Assembly: GCF_000319305.2 (NCBI RefSeq)
Contig: NZ_AMWJ02000002.1
Coordinates: 1,998,001 to 2,062,000, forward strand
Direction: 5' to 3'
Length of the DNA stretch: 64,000 nt
DNA from: Pseudomonas bharatica CSV86
GTDB taxonomy: Bacteria; Pseudomonadota; Gammaproteobacteria; Pseudomonadales; Pseudomonadaceae
Translations under genes and position numbers: made by a program
Shown: positions 43,337 to 54,181 of the stretch, piece by piece
Numbering within the stretch: the stretch's first letter is position 1
Layout: each line of letters opens with the position of its first letter
The notes under the pieces: generated by a model
Told to the model about the DNA's origin: nothing
The model's input: the letters and a program-made list of their open reading frames with translations, nothing else
Database searches by the model: none

Positions 43337-44149
43337 TCAGTAGCCGTTACCGTAGTCCAGGTCGAAGGCGAAATCGCCAAGGCGCGAGACGCCGGTTTCC
43401 AGGCGACCATCGTCATGCAGGGCCAGCCAGCGGTAGCCGGGCGTACGCTGTTCATCGACCTTGAAATCCTCGCTGCGCGGCTCGAACTGGATGCAGGTGG
43501 ACGGCGAGGCCAATAGCCGGCGCCCGTCGAGATGCTGGTCCCACTCCTGGTGAATGTGCCCCCAAAGCAGCGCCCGCACCTGTGGATAAGGTGCGATGGC
43601 GGCGAACAGTGCCTCGGGATTGCGCAAGCCGATGGGCGCCATCCAGGCGCAGTCGATGGAGATGGGCTGATGATGCAGGCACACCAGGCAGTGACGGCCA
43701 TCGGCGCTGCCCAGGGCCTGGTCGAGCAGTTGCAGTTGATCGGCTTCCAGACGCCCCGGCACGCTGCCGGGAATCGACGAGTCGAGCATGATCACGCGCC
43801 ACTTGCCGATATCGGTGACCGCCTCCAGCAGATCGGTGCCTGCCGCCACCCGCTCCATCGGCAGTGGCTCGTCGTGGTTGCCGGCCAGCCAGCGTGTCGG
43901 TGCTCCGAGCACCGCGGTCATCTCGCGAAACTGCCGGTAGGACGCCTCGCTGCCATCCTGGGACAGATCACCGGTGGCCAGCACCAGGTCGATACGCGGC
44001 TGTTCGGTGAGCACCTGGTCGATGACCCGTTGCAGGCTGTCACGGGTATTCATGCCCAGCAGGGAACCCTCGCCATCGGCGAACAGATGACTGTCAGAAA
44101 GCTGCACCAGCCGGACCGGGGCACTGGATGAGAGGGTTGCGTGCGGCAA
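43337..44149 (-). CDS. cpdA: CpdA, 3',5'-cyclic-AMP phosphodiesterase
   Basis: Class III metallophosphoesterase that lowers cAMP, so affecting Vfr/CRP control. The 270-residue protein has the full metal-binding set in order: QLSDSHLF, ATGDLSQDG, AGNHDEP, LHHQP and WGHIHQEW. It has the conserved position between the DUF1249 gene and yqiA. Confidence 0.95.
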   Translation of the reverse strand: MPHATLSSSAPVRLVQLSDSHLFADGEGSLLGMNTRDSLQRVIDQVLTEQPRIDLVLATGDLSQDGSEASYRQFREMTAVLGAPTRWLAGNHDEPLPMERVAAGTDLLEAVTDIGKWRVIMLDSSIPGSVPGRLEADQLQLLDQALGSADGRHCLVCLHHQPISIDCAWMAPIGLRNPEALFAAIAPYPQVRALLWGHIHQEWDQHLDGRRLLASPSTCIQFEPRSEDFKVDEQRTPGYRWLALHDDGRLETGVSRLGDFAFDLDYGNGY

Positions 44150-44233
44150 GGGACCGTCTCCTTGGGGGAATCTGCACGATTATGGTGGGGAAGGATCGGA
44201 GGATCAAACCGCCACCAAGACCCCCGTCACATT

Positions 44234-44686
44234 TCAGCGAACCGCTTCGAGTTCGTGACCGCAGGCCAGGCAGTGGCTCAGCCACTCGCCGAGGAACAGG
44301 TTGAGCTGGGCCTTTTCGTCCGGCTGATGCATCGCCGCATTGGGGTAGGGATAGACACTGCGGAACCGTCGGGCGTGCTCGGCGCTGACCACCTCGGCCA
44401 TGCGGGCGTCGTGATAGACCTGCACTTCCAGTTGCGGTACCGGCAGCCACGGCAGGCTGTGCTCCTGGCGCACGCGCAGGGTGGTGGTGTAGGGGCAGGC
44501 CTGCAGCACTTCCAGGGTCAGCACGCCAAGCATCTGGTCGCCCTGGGTCATGCCGATGCGCCGTGACTCCAGGGAGGTGCGCATCGCCGGGAGCAAACGC
44601 ATCAGGCGTGCATAGTTCGCCTCGCAGGCAGCCTGCAAGCCAACCAAATCGACCCGATAGCGTTCACGCACAAGATTCACGACCAC
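44234..44686 (-). CDS. DUF1249 protein (YqiB-like)
   Basis: A 150-residue soluble protein of unknown function that accompanies nudF and cpdA in gammaproteobacteria (E. coli yqiB). Typical segments are CEANYARLMRLLPAM, PYTTTLRVRQEH and VQVYHDARMAEVVS, ending in LNLFLGEWLSHCLACGHE. The start lies ten bases inside the end of nudF, so translation is coupled. A start a few codons later is possible. Confidence 0.9.
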   Translation of the reverse strand: MVVNLVRERYRVDLVGLQAACEANYARLMRLLPAMRTSLESRRIGMTQGDQMLGVLTLEVLQACPYTTTLRVRQEHSLPWLPVPQLEVQVYHDARMAEVVSAEHARRFRSVYPYPNAAMHQPDEKAQLNLFLGEWLSHCLACGHELEAVR

Positions 44687-45294
44687 ATCCCCCTGACTTC
44701 ATCGCGGTTCAAGGCCAGCCACTGCAAGGCGATGATCGACGCCGCATTGGCAATCAGCCCGTCGCGCACGGCTTGCAAGGCATCTTCGAATGCCCAGACC
44801 CGCACGCGGATATCCTCGCCCTCTTCTTCCAGGCCATGCAGCCCGCCAGCCCCCTCGCTGCTGCAACGACCGAGGTACAAATGGACCAACTCGTCGCTGC
44901 CACCGGGTGACGGGAAATACCGGGTCATCGGCCACAGCGCGGAGAAGGTCAGCCCAGCTTCCTCCTGCGCCTCGCGGTGCGCAACTTCTTCCGGCTGTTC
45001 GTCCTTGTCGATCAGACCGGCGACCAGTTCCACCAGCCAGGGATTGGCGGTCTTGCCCAGGGCGCCGACGCGGAACTGCTCGATCAGCACCACTTCGTCG
45101 CGCTGCGGATCATAGGGCAGGACGCACACCGCATCGTGGCGCACGAACAGTTCCCGGCTGATCTCCCGGCCCATGCCACCGGCGAACAGCTCATGCCGCA
45201 GGCGTACCCGGTCGAGGCGATAGAAACCCTGGAAGCAGGTGTCGCGCTGGACGATTTCGACGGCGGCTGGAACGGTGCTGGAGTTGTCTGTCAT
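44677..45294 (-). CDS. nudF: NudF, ADP-ribose pyrophosphatase
   Basis: Nudix hydrolase that splits ADP-ribose to AMP and ribose 5-phosphate. The 205-residue protein has the Nudix box starting at GLIDKDEQPEEVAHREAQEE followed by AGL, and the ADP-ribose-specific proline/segment ARYFPSPGGSDE-like (TRYFPSPGGSDELVHLYLG) downstream. First gene of the nudF-yqiB-cpdA-yqiA-parE-parC block, 213 bases from the divergent lipoprotein gene. Confidence 0.95.
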   Translation of the reverse strand: MTDNSSTVPAAVEIVQRDTCFQGFYRLDRVRLRHELFAGGMGREISRELFVRHDAVCVLPYDPQRDEVVLIEQFRVGALGKTANPWLVELVAGLIDKDEQPEEVAHREAQEEAGLTFSALWPMTRYFPSPGGSDELVHLYLGRCSSEGAGGLHGLEEEGEDIRVRVWAFEDALQAVRDGLIANAASIIALQWLALNRDEVRGMWS

Positions 45295-45507
45295 GGAAAT
45301 CCTCGATGCCTCTATCTACAACGTCACATTCAACTTCGGGCTTGTGGCTTCGCGCCATCCTACCCCGCGTACCCTCGGCTTTCACCCTCTTTCAAGTCAA
45401 CCCAAGGACTGCGAGGATAGGCACCGTCTGTCTAATCAAGGTTAGCGGCGAACCGACTGCCATGCCGGCGGTCCAAGGCCGATTACCGTCGTTCCAGAAG
45501 GATCATC

Positions 45508-46248
45508 ATGACGCTTGCGAAACTGACTACCGTGGCCGTACTGGCCCTGGCCCTGGGGGCCTGCCAGAGCGTTTTCCAGCCCAACATGCGCAAGCCGCTG
45601 GAGGTCAAGCGCGAAGCCTGGGAGCACATCAAGCCCGGTTGCAGCGCCAGCGATTGCCCGCTGGTGAACATCGACACCCTGCACTTCCCGGCCCAGCCGC
45701 AACTGGACGCGGTGATCGAGCGTCGCCTGCTGCAGTTCGCCGCCGCCGGCGGGCCGCTGCCGACCTCGCTCAAGGCCTATGAAGAGAGTTTCCTGCGTTC
45801 GGCGCAGAGCCGTAACAGCAGCTATCTGCAAGCCAAGGTACGCGAGCAGCATGACGGACTGGTGATCATCGAGCTGTCCAGCTACCTGGATACCGGCGGC
45901 GCCCACGGCAACCCCGGCCGCGCCTTCATCAACTGGTCGCGCCAGCAGGAAAAGGTCCTGACCCTGCAGGACATGCTGGTTCCGGGCCAGGAAGAGACGT
46001 TCTGGAAAACCGCGCAAGAGGCCCATCGCGGCTGGCTGATCTCGACCAGGATGGACCAGGACCCGGAATTCGTGAAGAACTGGCCGTTCCAGAAAACCCC
46101 GAACATCGCCCTGACCTACGGCGCGGTGGTGCTCAAGTACGACGTGTACACCATTGCGCCCTACGCCATGGGCCACGTCGAACTGAAGATCCCCTACCCG
46201 CGCCTCAATGGTGTGATCAAGCCGGAACTGTTCCCCGGCCGCGGCTGA
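45508..46248 (+). CDS. RsiV/DUF3298-type lipoprotein
   Basis: The 246-residue protein has a lipoprotein signal (VLALALGACQS, Cys19) and a body like the DUF3298 family that includes the anti-sigma factor RsiV: SSYLDTGGAHGNPGRAFINW and LTLQDMLVPGQEETFW. In this family the domain binds lysozyme-like proteins or acts as a surface lipoprotein. Here only the extracytoplasmic domain is present, without an anti-sigma part. An AAGGA site precedes the start. Its 3' end overlaps the convergent cytX gene by 32 bases. Confidence 0.82.
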   Translation: MTLAKLTTVAVLALALGACQSVFQPNMRKPLEVKREAWEHIKPGCSASDCPLVNIDTLHFPAQPQLDAVIERRLLQFAAAGGPLPTSLKAYEESFLRSAQSRNSSYLQAKVREQHDGLVIIELSSYLDTGGAHGNPGRAFINWSRQQEKVLTLQDMLVPGQEETFWKTAQEAHRGWLISTRMDQDPEFVKNWPFQKTPNIALTYGAVVLKYDVYTIAPYAMGHVELKIPYPRLNGVIKPELFPGRG

Positions 46249-47500
46249 AGCTGAACAGCCCGTGCAGCACCCCTGCCAGCAGCAAGGCCGGCAGGGTCGC
46301 ACCGACCTCGGGCATATGGTTCGCCAGCAGATGGTAGGTTGCCACGCCGCCGGCCCATGCCAGCACGGCGCCGAAATGCAGCGAACCGACCTGCGCCGGC
46401 AGGCGACGCCGGCGCAGCACGAAGTGGTCGACCAGCACCACGCCGAACAGCGGCGCAAACACCGAGCCGATCAGCAGCAGGAAGTTCTGGTACTGCGCCA
46501 GCGGCGCGAAACAGGCGATCAGGGTGCAGACCACGCCGATCGCCAACGCCAGGTGCTCAACCTTCAGGCGTAGCAGCAGGCCGCTGGACACCGCCGCCGA
46601 ATGGATATCGGCGAAGGCGTTTTCCGACTCGTCGAGCAGGATCAGCAGCAGCGGAATACCCAGGCCCGCACCCGCCAACGCCAGCAGCAAGGCGTTGACT
46701 TCACCGCTCGGGGCGAACGCCAGGGTGTACGCCACGCCCAGGCTCATCAGCCAGAAGTTACCGATGAAGAAGCCCAGCGCGGTACCGCCGAAAACCCGGC
46801 TGGCGCGCTTGCCGAAGCGCGAGTAGTCGGCTATCAGAGGCAGCCACGACAGCGGCATGGCAATGGCGATGTCGAAGCCCACCGCCAGCGACAGGGTGCC
46901 GTCGCCCGCCTTCGTCCACAGAGCGGACAGGTCGGCCTTGGCGAACAGGTTCCAGGTCAGCCACAGGCAGGCGCCAAGCAGCAGCCAGATCCCCCATTTG
47001 CGCAGGATGCGGCGCACGAAGGTCAGCGGACCACTGACCGCCAGCAAGGTAGCGAGACCGCCGAAGAACAGGGTCCACAGCAGCGGGCTGTTCCAGACGC
47101 TGCCTTCGCCGAATGACTGCGCGCCAAGCAGGCTGGCGGCGTCGCGCATGACGATGATCTCGAAGGATCCCCAGCCGATCAGTTGCAGCAGGTTGAGCAC
47201 CGCCGGCAGCGCCGCGCCGTGCCGGCCCAGGCTCAGGCGCAGGGCGGCCATGGCCGAAAGGCCGGTGTCGCTGCCGATCACCCCAACCGCGGCCAGCAGC
47301 AGAACGCCGACCAGGGTGCCCAGGGCGATGGCCAGGATCGACCCGGCCAGCCCCAGGCCCGGCGCCAGCAGCGCGCCGGTCTGCAGGACCATCAGGCCGA
47401 TGCCGAGAGAGAACCACAGGGAGAACAGGTCACGGGCGCCGAAGATGCGCTGGTGGCCGGGGACGGGGGAATCGGGGGAGTAGTTGCTGGGTAGGGACAC
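46217..47500 (-). CDS. cytX: CytX, predicted hydroxymethylpyrimidine (thiamine precursor) permease
   Basis: NCS1-family transporter of 427 residues with about twelve membrane segments (FSLWFSLGIGLMVLQTGALL, GWGSFEIIVMRDAASLLG, PLIADYSRFGKRASRVFGG). It lies 93 bases downstream of thiC on the same strand, behind the TPP riboswitch, which supports HMP import rather than cytosine or allantoin. The substrate is inferred from context. Confidence 0.85.
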   Translation of the reverse strand: MSLPSNYSPDSPVPGHQRIFGARDLFSLWFSLGIGLMVLQTGALLAPGLGLAGSILAIALGTLVGVLLLAAVGVIGSDTGLSAMAALRLSLGRHGAALPAVLNLLQLIGWGSFEIIVMRDAASLLGAQSFGEGSVWNSPLLWTLFFGGLATLLAVSGPLTFVRRILRKWGIWLLLGACLWLTWNLFAKADLSALWTKAGDGTLSLAVGFDIAIAMPLSWLPLIADYSRFGKRASRVFGGTALGFFIGNFWLMSLGVAYTLAFAPSGEVNALLLALAGAGLGIPLLLILLDESENAFADIHSAAVSSGLLLRLKVEHLALAIGVVCTLIACFAPLAQYQNFLLLIGSVFAPLFGVVLVDHFVLRRRRLPAQVGSLHFGAVLAWAGGVATYHLLANHMPEVGATLPALLLAGVLHGLFSFSRGRGTVPA

Positions 47501-47540
47501 GATAGGGTCTCGGCGGGCGTTTTTTTGTTGGTTTCGAGGG

Positions 47541-47587
47541 CCTCATCGCTGGCTTGCCAGCGATCGGGGCCGCCTCGGCGGCCCCGG
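47541..47587. repeat. REP half-unit and GC hairpin between thiC and cytX
   Basis: CTCATCGCTGGCTTGCCAGCGAT is a compact palindrome of the REP family seen elsewhere in the window (TCGCTGG / CCAGCGA). It is followed by a second stem GGGGCCGCC / GGCGGCCCC. In the thiC-to-cytX direction these may reduce read-through or stabilise the thiC message. No T-run follows. Confidence 0.7.
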
Positions 47588-47593
47588 TTCACC

Positions 47594-49483
<1,890 letters not shown>

Positions 49484-49626
49484 CACAGGCTCTCCAGACG
49501 GGTTGGATGTCGGAGTGAACCTGATGGGGGGCACGGAGAATGCACCTGGGGCGGTGCTGTGCAGAATGCGGGGTGTCTGGCGGCCTGCTGCGGCTGACTC
49601 GACATTCCCGGACCCGGCACAAGAGG

Positions 49627-49643
49627 GCTCGCGGGAAGCGAGC
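49627..49643 (-). promoter_or_regulatory. Hairpin directly after the TPP riboswitch (expression platform candidate)
   Basis: GCTCGC / GCGAGC with a five-base loop begins just past the aptamer. It is followed by CCCTCTT on the minus strand. It may be part of the switching structure, although it lacks a strong T-run and lies 144 bases before the thiC start. Confidence 0.5.
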
Positions 49644-49644
49644 A

Positions 49645-49732
49645 ATCTTGTTCCCTACGCAGGCGCTAACCTGATCAGGTTCAACGGGATCCGGAATTTC
49701 CGATCTCAGCCTCAACGCAAGGCACCCCGACA
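49645..49732 (-). promoter_or_regulatory. TPP riboswitch (thi element) controlling thiC-cytX
   Basis: On the minus strand the conserved blocks occur in order: CGGGGTGCC, GCTGAGATC, then CCGTTGAACCTGATCAGGTT and AGCGCCTGCGTAGGGAACAA. These are the helices and TPP-contact segments of the thi box. It lies in the thiC leader, 161 bases before the start codon. TPP binding would lower thiC, and probably cytX, expression. Confidence 0.97.
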
Positions 49733-49743
49733 AGAACTCGCGC

Positions 49744-49773
49744 AGTCTAGACCGGCGCGAGCACAAACGCCAA
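49744..49773 (-). promoter_or_regulatory. Probable sigma-70 promoter of thiC
   Basis: Minus strand TTGGCG, 18 bases, TAGACT. Transcription would begin about five bases before the first conserved base of the TPP riboswitch, as expected. Assigned by position and moderate consensus match. Confidence 0.5.
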
Positions 49774-49882
49774 CACTCTGGACACCAGCGTGACAAATGG
49801 CGCAATTGCCAGATTGTTGCAAACTGCCAGCGCAACTACACTCGCAAGTTCAGAATTACCTTCTTCGTTCAAGGACCGCCCT

Positions 49883-51316
49883 ATGCTGCGCAAACTTTCA
49901 CTGGCGCTTGCCGTGTCTTGTGCTTCCAACGGATTGGCCTGGGCAGCAGACTTGCCGCTGTCGAGCAAAACCGACCTGGTCAGCGTTTACAACGAGGCCG
50001 TCAGCAACAACGCCGACCTCGCCGCCGCCCGTGCCGACTATGGCGCCCGTCGCGAAGTGGTGCCCCAGGCCCGTGCCGGCCTGCTGCCGAACCTGTCTGC
50101 CGGCGCCGAGATGATGAATACCCGGACCAGCATCGATCAGCCATCGATCACTGCCAGCCGCAGCGGCAACACCTGGAGCGCGACCCTGGCCCAGCCGATC
50201 TTCCGCGCCGACCGCTGGTTCCAGTTGCAGGCAGCCGAAGCGGTCAACGAGCAGGCGGCCCTGGAGCTGTCGGCCACCGAGCAGAACCTTATCCTGCAAA
50301 GCGCCGAGAATTACTTTGCGGTGCTGCGCGCCCAGGACAACCTGGCCTCGACCAAGGCCGAGGAAGCAGCCTTCAAGCGCCAGCTCGACCAGTCCAACGA
50401 GCGCTTCGACGTGGGCCTTTCGGACAAGACCGACGTACTGCAATCCCAGGCCAGCTACGACACCGCGCGGGCCAACCGGATCATCGCCGAGCGCCGCGTG
50501 GCCGACGCCTTCGAAGCCCTCGTGACCCTGACCAACCGCGACTACAACTCTATCCAGGGCATCGTCCATACACTTCCGGTGCAGGTGCCGATCCCCAACG
50601 ATGCCAAGGCCTGGGTGGACACCGCGACCCAGCAGAACCTCAACCTGCAAGCGACCAACCACGCCGTTCAAGCCGCCGAGGAAACCCTGCGCCAGCGCAA
50701 GGCCGGGCATGCCCCGACCGTCGATGCGGTAGCGCGCTACGAAAAGGGTGACAACGACAGCCTCGGCTTCAGCAACCCGAACTACACCGGGCAGCGCTAT
50801 GGCGGCGACGTGGAGCAGACCAGCATCGGCCTGCAGTTGAATATCCCGATCTACAGCGGCGGCCTGACCAGCTCGCAGGTGCGCGAGGCCTACCAGCGCT
50901 TGAGCCAGACCGAGCAGCAGCGCGAAAGCCTGCGCCGCCAAGTGGTGGAGAACACCCGCAACCTGCACCGCGCGGTAAACACCGATGTGGAACAGGTTCA
51001 GGCGCGCAAGCAGTCGATCATTTCCAACCAGAGCGCGCTGGAAGCCACGGAAATCGGGTACCAGGTGGGCACGCGCAACATCGTCGACGTACTCGACGCA
51101 CAGCGCCAGCTGTACACCTCGGTGCGCGACTACAACAACACCCGCTACGACTACATCCTCGACAACCTGCGCCTGAAGCAGGCCGCCGGAACCTTGAGCC
51201 CGCAGGACCTGCAAGACCTGGGGCGCTACCTGAAGCCGGACTACAACCCGGACAAGGACTTCCTGCCGCCCGACCTGGCGGCGGCGGCCAAGGCCAATTT
51301 CGACAGCCGTCCTTGA
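49883..51316 (+). CDS. tolC: TolC-family outer-membrane efflux channel
   Basis: From ATG 49883 there are 477 residues, with a signal peptide (MLRKLSLALAVSCASNGLAW, cut near AWA-AD) and two outer-membrane-efflux-protein repeats. The repeats carry TolC-like helical hairpins (DLVSVYNEAVSNNADLAAAR and YQVGTRNIVDVLDAQRQLYT). This is the TolC group used by type I secretion and RND pumps, rather than the lipid-anchored OprM group. It is divergent from thiC and followed by a large palindrome. Confidence 0.93.
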   Translation: MLRKLSLALAVSCASNGLAWAADLPLSSKTDLVSVYNEAVSNNADLAAARADYGARREVVPQARAGLLPNLSAGAEMMNTRTSIDQPSITASRSGNTWSATLAQPIFRADRWFQLQAAEAVNEQAALELSATEQNLILQSAENYFAVLRAQDNLASTKAEEAAFKRQLDQSNERFDVGLSDKTDVLQSQASYDTARANRIIAERRVADAFEALVTLTNRDYNSIQGIVHTLPVQVPIPNDAKAWVDTATQQNLNLQATNHAVQAAEETLRQRKAGHAPTVDAVARYEKGDNDSLGFSNPNYTGQRYGGDVEQTSIGLQLNIPIYSGGLTSSQVREAYQRLSQTEQQRESLRRQVVENTRNLHRAVNTDVEQVQARKQSIISNQSALEATEIGYQVGTRNIVDVLDAQRQLYTSVRDYNNTRYDYILDNLRLKQAAGTLSPQDLQDLGRYLKPDYNPDKDFLPPDLAAAAKANFDSRP

Positions 51317-51340
51317 GGCCCAGTGGGACCGCTTTGCGGT

Positions 51341-51410
51341 CCTTCGCGGGCAAGCCACGCTCCTACAGAGAATCGCGTACTTCTGTAGGAGCGTGGCTTG
51401 CCCGCGAAGG
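51341..51410. repeat. Perfect 29-bp inverted REP pair, partly coding for the end of WaaA
   Basis: Arms CCTTCGCGGGCAAGCCACGC... (51341-51369) and its exact complement (51382-51410) surround 12 bases. Small GC hairpins sit on both sides (51327-51341 and 51409-51426). It lies between convergent tolC and waaA and runs into the waaA reading frame up to the stop at 51363. Confidence 0.9.
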
Positions 51411-52679
51411 GCTGCAAAGCAGCCCCAGACCATCGAGCAAACGCTGCAAAGCCCCCTGATTGGCCCGCATCACAGCCACGCCCGCCTCGCCCATCTTCCG
51501 CGCATCCCGCGGCAACTCGATCAGCCTTCTCACCTCGGTCGCCAGGCCCTCGGCGTCATCGACCTGCTCCAACGCTCCCGCCTCGCGCAACATCGCGCTG
51601 ATTTCCAGGAAGTTGAACACATGGGGCCCCATGATCACTGGTAAGGCTAGTGCCGCCGGCTCCAGCGGGTTGTGCCCACCGGTCGGCACCAGGCTGCCGC
51701 CGACGAAGGCGATATCGGCCAGGGCATACAGGAACAGCAATTCGCCCATGGTGTCGCCGAGCAGCACCCGGGTCTGCCCGTCCACCGCGGCGCCGGTGGA
51801 ACGACGCACCGTGGCGAAGTGTTCGGCACACAATTGATGGACCGCGTTGAAACGCTCGGGATGCCGCGGCACCAGGATCAACAGCGCGTCGGCATGGGCG
51901 TCCAGCAATTGCTTGTGCGCAGCCAGGATCAGCGCGTCCTCGCCGTCGTGGGTGCTGGCGGCAATCCACACGGGACGCTGGGTCGCTCCCCACTGCCCGC
52001 GCAGCTCACGGGCGCGCGGCAGCAGGTGCTCGTCGATCTTCAGATCGAACTTGATCGAGCCGGTCACCTGCACCGTCGCCGGACGCGCGCCCAACTGGCG
52101 AAAGCGCTCGGCCTCGGCCTCGGTCTGCACGGCGAACAGGCTCATTTCCTCCAGCATCGGCCGGGTCAGCCCGGAAAAACGCGCGTAGCCCCGGGCCGAA
52201 CGCTCGGATAGCCGGGCGTTGGCCAGGGCTATCGGAATCCCGCGCTTGGCGCATTGGTGGATATGGTTGGGCCACAACTCGGTTTCCATGATGATGCCCA
52301 ACTGCGGTCGCGCCTTGTCGAGGAAACGCGCCGCCGCCCAGGGCAGGTCATACGGCAGGTAGCAGTGCTGGATGCGCGGTTCGCCGGCGAACATCGCGCG
52401 GATCCGTTCCGAGCCGGTGGGGGTCATGCAGGTTACCGTGATCGGCAACTGTGGATAACGCTCCAGCAGCCCACGGATCATCGGCGCCGCGGCGATGCTT
52501 TCGCCCACCGACACGGCGTGGACCCAGATACCGCCGGGCTTGAGCGGCGGCAGGCCGATGGCGAAGCGCTCGCCAATACGCTGGCGATAGGCCGGCGCCT
52601 TGCGCCCACGCAGGAACAGGCGCAGCGCAACCAGCGGCAGGCCCAGGTGAAACAGCAGGGTATAGAGAGTTCTGTTCAT
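51363..52679 (-). CDS. waaA: WaaA, Kdo transferase
   Basis: Transfers Kdo from CMP-Kdo to lipid IVA. The 438-residue protein has an N-terminal membrane segment (MNRTLYTLLFHLGLPLVALR) and GT-30 signatures: IWVHAVSVGESIAAAPMIRG, METELWPNHIHQCAKRGIP, and ALADIAFVGGSLVPTGGHNP followed by LEPA. The last 18 or so residues (CSPSRASHAPTEVRDSL) are encoded by a REP element, so the natural C-terminus has probably been replaced by repeat-derived codons. Confidence 0.96.
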   Translation of the reverse strand: MNRTLYTLLFHLGLPLVALRLFLRGRKAPAYRQRIGERFAIGLPPLKPGGIWVHAVSVGESIAAAPMIRGLLERYPQLPITVTCMTPTGSERIRAMFAGEPRIQHCYLPYDLPWAAARFLDKARPQLGIIMETELWPNHIHQCAKRGIPIALANARLSERSARGYARFSGLTRPMLEEMSLFAVQTEAEAERFRQLGARPATVQVTGSIKFDLKIDEHLLPRARELRGQWGATQRPVWIAASTHDGEDALILAAHKQLLDAHADALLILVPRHPERFNAVHQLCAEHFATVRRSTGAAVDGQTRVLLGDTMGELLFLYALADIAFVGGSLVPTGGHNPLEPAALALPVIMGPHVFNFLEISAMLREAGALEQVDDAEGLATEVRRLIELPRDARKMGEAGVAVMRANQGALQRLLDGLGLLCSPSRASHAPTEVRDSL

Positions 52680-52731
52680 GGCGCGGGAGTTTACAAGGAA
52701 GCATCAGCCAGTGCCTCTTTGTTGCCCTTGA

Positions 52732-52798
52732 GGGCCTCATCGCTGGCAAGCCAGCTCCCACAGGGCCTGTGGGAGCTGGCTTGCCAGCGATGAGGCCC
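52732..52798. repeat. Perfect 33-bp REP inverted repeat with one-base spacer
   Basis: The arms run 52732-52764 and 52766-52798 around a single G and match exactly; each contains CTGGCTTGCCAGCGATGAGG. It lies between the waaA start and the LysR gene stop. It can form a near-loopless hairpin in RNA or a cruciform in DNA. Confidence 0.92.
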
Positions 52799-52804
52799 GA
52801 AAGC

Positions 52805-53698
52805 TCACCCCATTTCCCGCAGATGCACAGCAAACCTTTCCGCCAACCACTGCGCCGCCGGCCCCAGCGGCTCGTCCCGGCGCCAGGCCAGTTCCACCAC
52901 CAGCGCCGGCGGACGCCACTCGCAATCCAGCTCGACCATCTGCTGTTGATAAGCCGGGTACTGCACCACATGCCTCGGCAACCAGGCCCATCCCAGGCCG
53001 CGCTGCAACAGTTCGGCCATCACATAGAAACTGTCCGCGCGCCAGACCAGCGGGCTGGCCGGCTCGCCCCCGGCATAGCCGCTGTCCCGCGGGTTGACCA
53101 GCAACTGCCGGTGCCGCGCCAGATGCTCGCAACTGACCCGCCCCACCGTCGCCAGCGGATGCCCCACGGGACACACCGTGACCATCTCGATACTGCCCAG
53201 CACACGACGCTCCAGCGCATCGGGCACCCGCTCGTGATGGAACATCAAGCCCAGGTCCGCGCGCCGTTCGACCAGTTGCCGCGCCACATCGCCCTGGGCG
53301 CTGCTGGCCAGTTGTACTTCCAGCAGCGGGAACTGCAGCGACAACTCGTCCAGGCTCTCGATCACCGGTGGATAAGGCATCGCCTCGTCCTGGGCCAGGC
53401 GCAGGCGCGGTTCCTGCCCGCGCATCAACGCCGAGGCCCGCCCTTCAAGGCGCTCGCACTGGCGCAGCAACTCCTTGGCATCCTCTAGCAGCGCCGCTCC
53501 CGCTTCGGTCAACTGTGGCTGACGCCCGCTGCTGCGCTCGAACAGGGTCAGCCCGAGGTCGGTCTCGAGCAGTGCGATGGCGTTGCTCACCGCCGACTGC
53601 GCCCGCCCCGCCGCCCGCGCCACGGCGGAAAACGAACGCTGCTCGGCCACTTCGACGAACAGGCGGACCTGCTCCAGACTCCATTGCGCTTGAATCAT
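52805..53698 (-). CDS. LysR-type transcriptional regulator
   Basis: From ATG 53698 (MIQAQWSLEQVRLFVEVAEQ) there are 297 residues with a LysR winged helix (SFSAVARAAGRAQSAVSNAI) and an effector-binding domain. It is divergent from an SMR transporter gene with 88 bases between, so that gene is a likely target. The ligand is unknown. Confidence 0.88.
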   Translation of the reverse strand: MIQAQWSLEQVRLFVEVAEQRSFSAVARAAGRAQSAVSNAIALLETDLGLTLFERSSGRQPQLTEAGAALLEDAKELLRQCERLEGRASALMRGQEPRLRLAQDEAMPYPPVIESLDELSLQFPLLEVQLASSAQGDVARQLVERRADLGLMFHHERVPDALERRVLGSIEMVTVCPVGHPLATVGRVSCEHLARHRQLLVNPRDSGYAGGEPASPLVWRADSFYVMAELLQRGLGWAWLPRHVVQYPAYQQQMVELDCEWRPPALVVELAWRRDEPLGPAAQWLAERFAVHLREMG

Positions 53699-53786
53699 GC
53701 AACCTATCTCCACGGCAGATAGGAAATGACTTTACCGCATCTGGCCAGGTTCTAGAATGCGCGAGCCATCAGAGGAGTGCCCAGTC

Positions 53787-54119
53787 ATGAATGCCTACAC
53801 CTATCTCGCCATCGCCATCTGCGCCGAAGTCATCGCCACCGCTTCGATGAAAGCGGTCAAGGGCCTGAGCACCCCGTTGCCGTTGCTGCTGATGGTGTGC
53901 GGTTACGGCGTGGCGTTCTGGATGTTGACCCTCGTAGTGCGCAGCATTCCGGTGGGCATCGCCTACGCCATCTGGTCGGGCCTGGGCATCGTTCTGATCA
54001 GCATCGTCGCCCTGGTGATATACGGCCAGAAACTGGACCTGCCGGCCGTGCTGGGCATGGGCCTGATCGTCAGCGGCGTGGTGGTGATCCAGCTGTTCTC
54101 GAAAACCGCCGGGCATTGA
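53787..54119 (+). CDS. Small multidrug resistance (EmrE/Sug-type) transporter
   Basis: From ATG 53787 (AGAGGAG upstream) there are 110 residues forming four membrane helices. Glu14 in AICAEVIATASMKA is the conserved proton/cation-coupling residue. Further signatures are GYGVAFWMLTLVVRSIPVGI and AYAIWSGLGIVLI. It exports quaternary cations or related compounds. The EmrE-type drug exporter is more likely than the guanidinium exporter type, but this cannot be decided. Confidence 0.93.
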   Translation: MNAYTYLAIAICAEVIATASMKAVKGLSTPLPLLLMVCGYGVAFWMLTLVVRSIPVGIAYAIWSGLGIVLISIVALVIYGQKLDLPAVLGMGLIVSGVVVIQLFSKTAGH

Positions 54120-54181
54120 TGCCGGAAAAGCGCCCAACAGGCTTATACTTCCCCGCCTGTCCAGCTTGTTGAGGTAACTGC

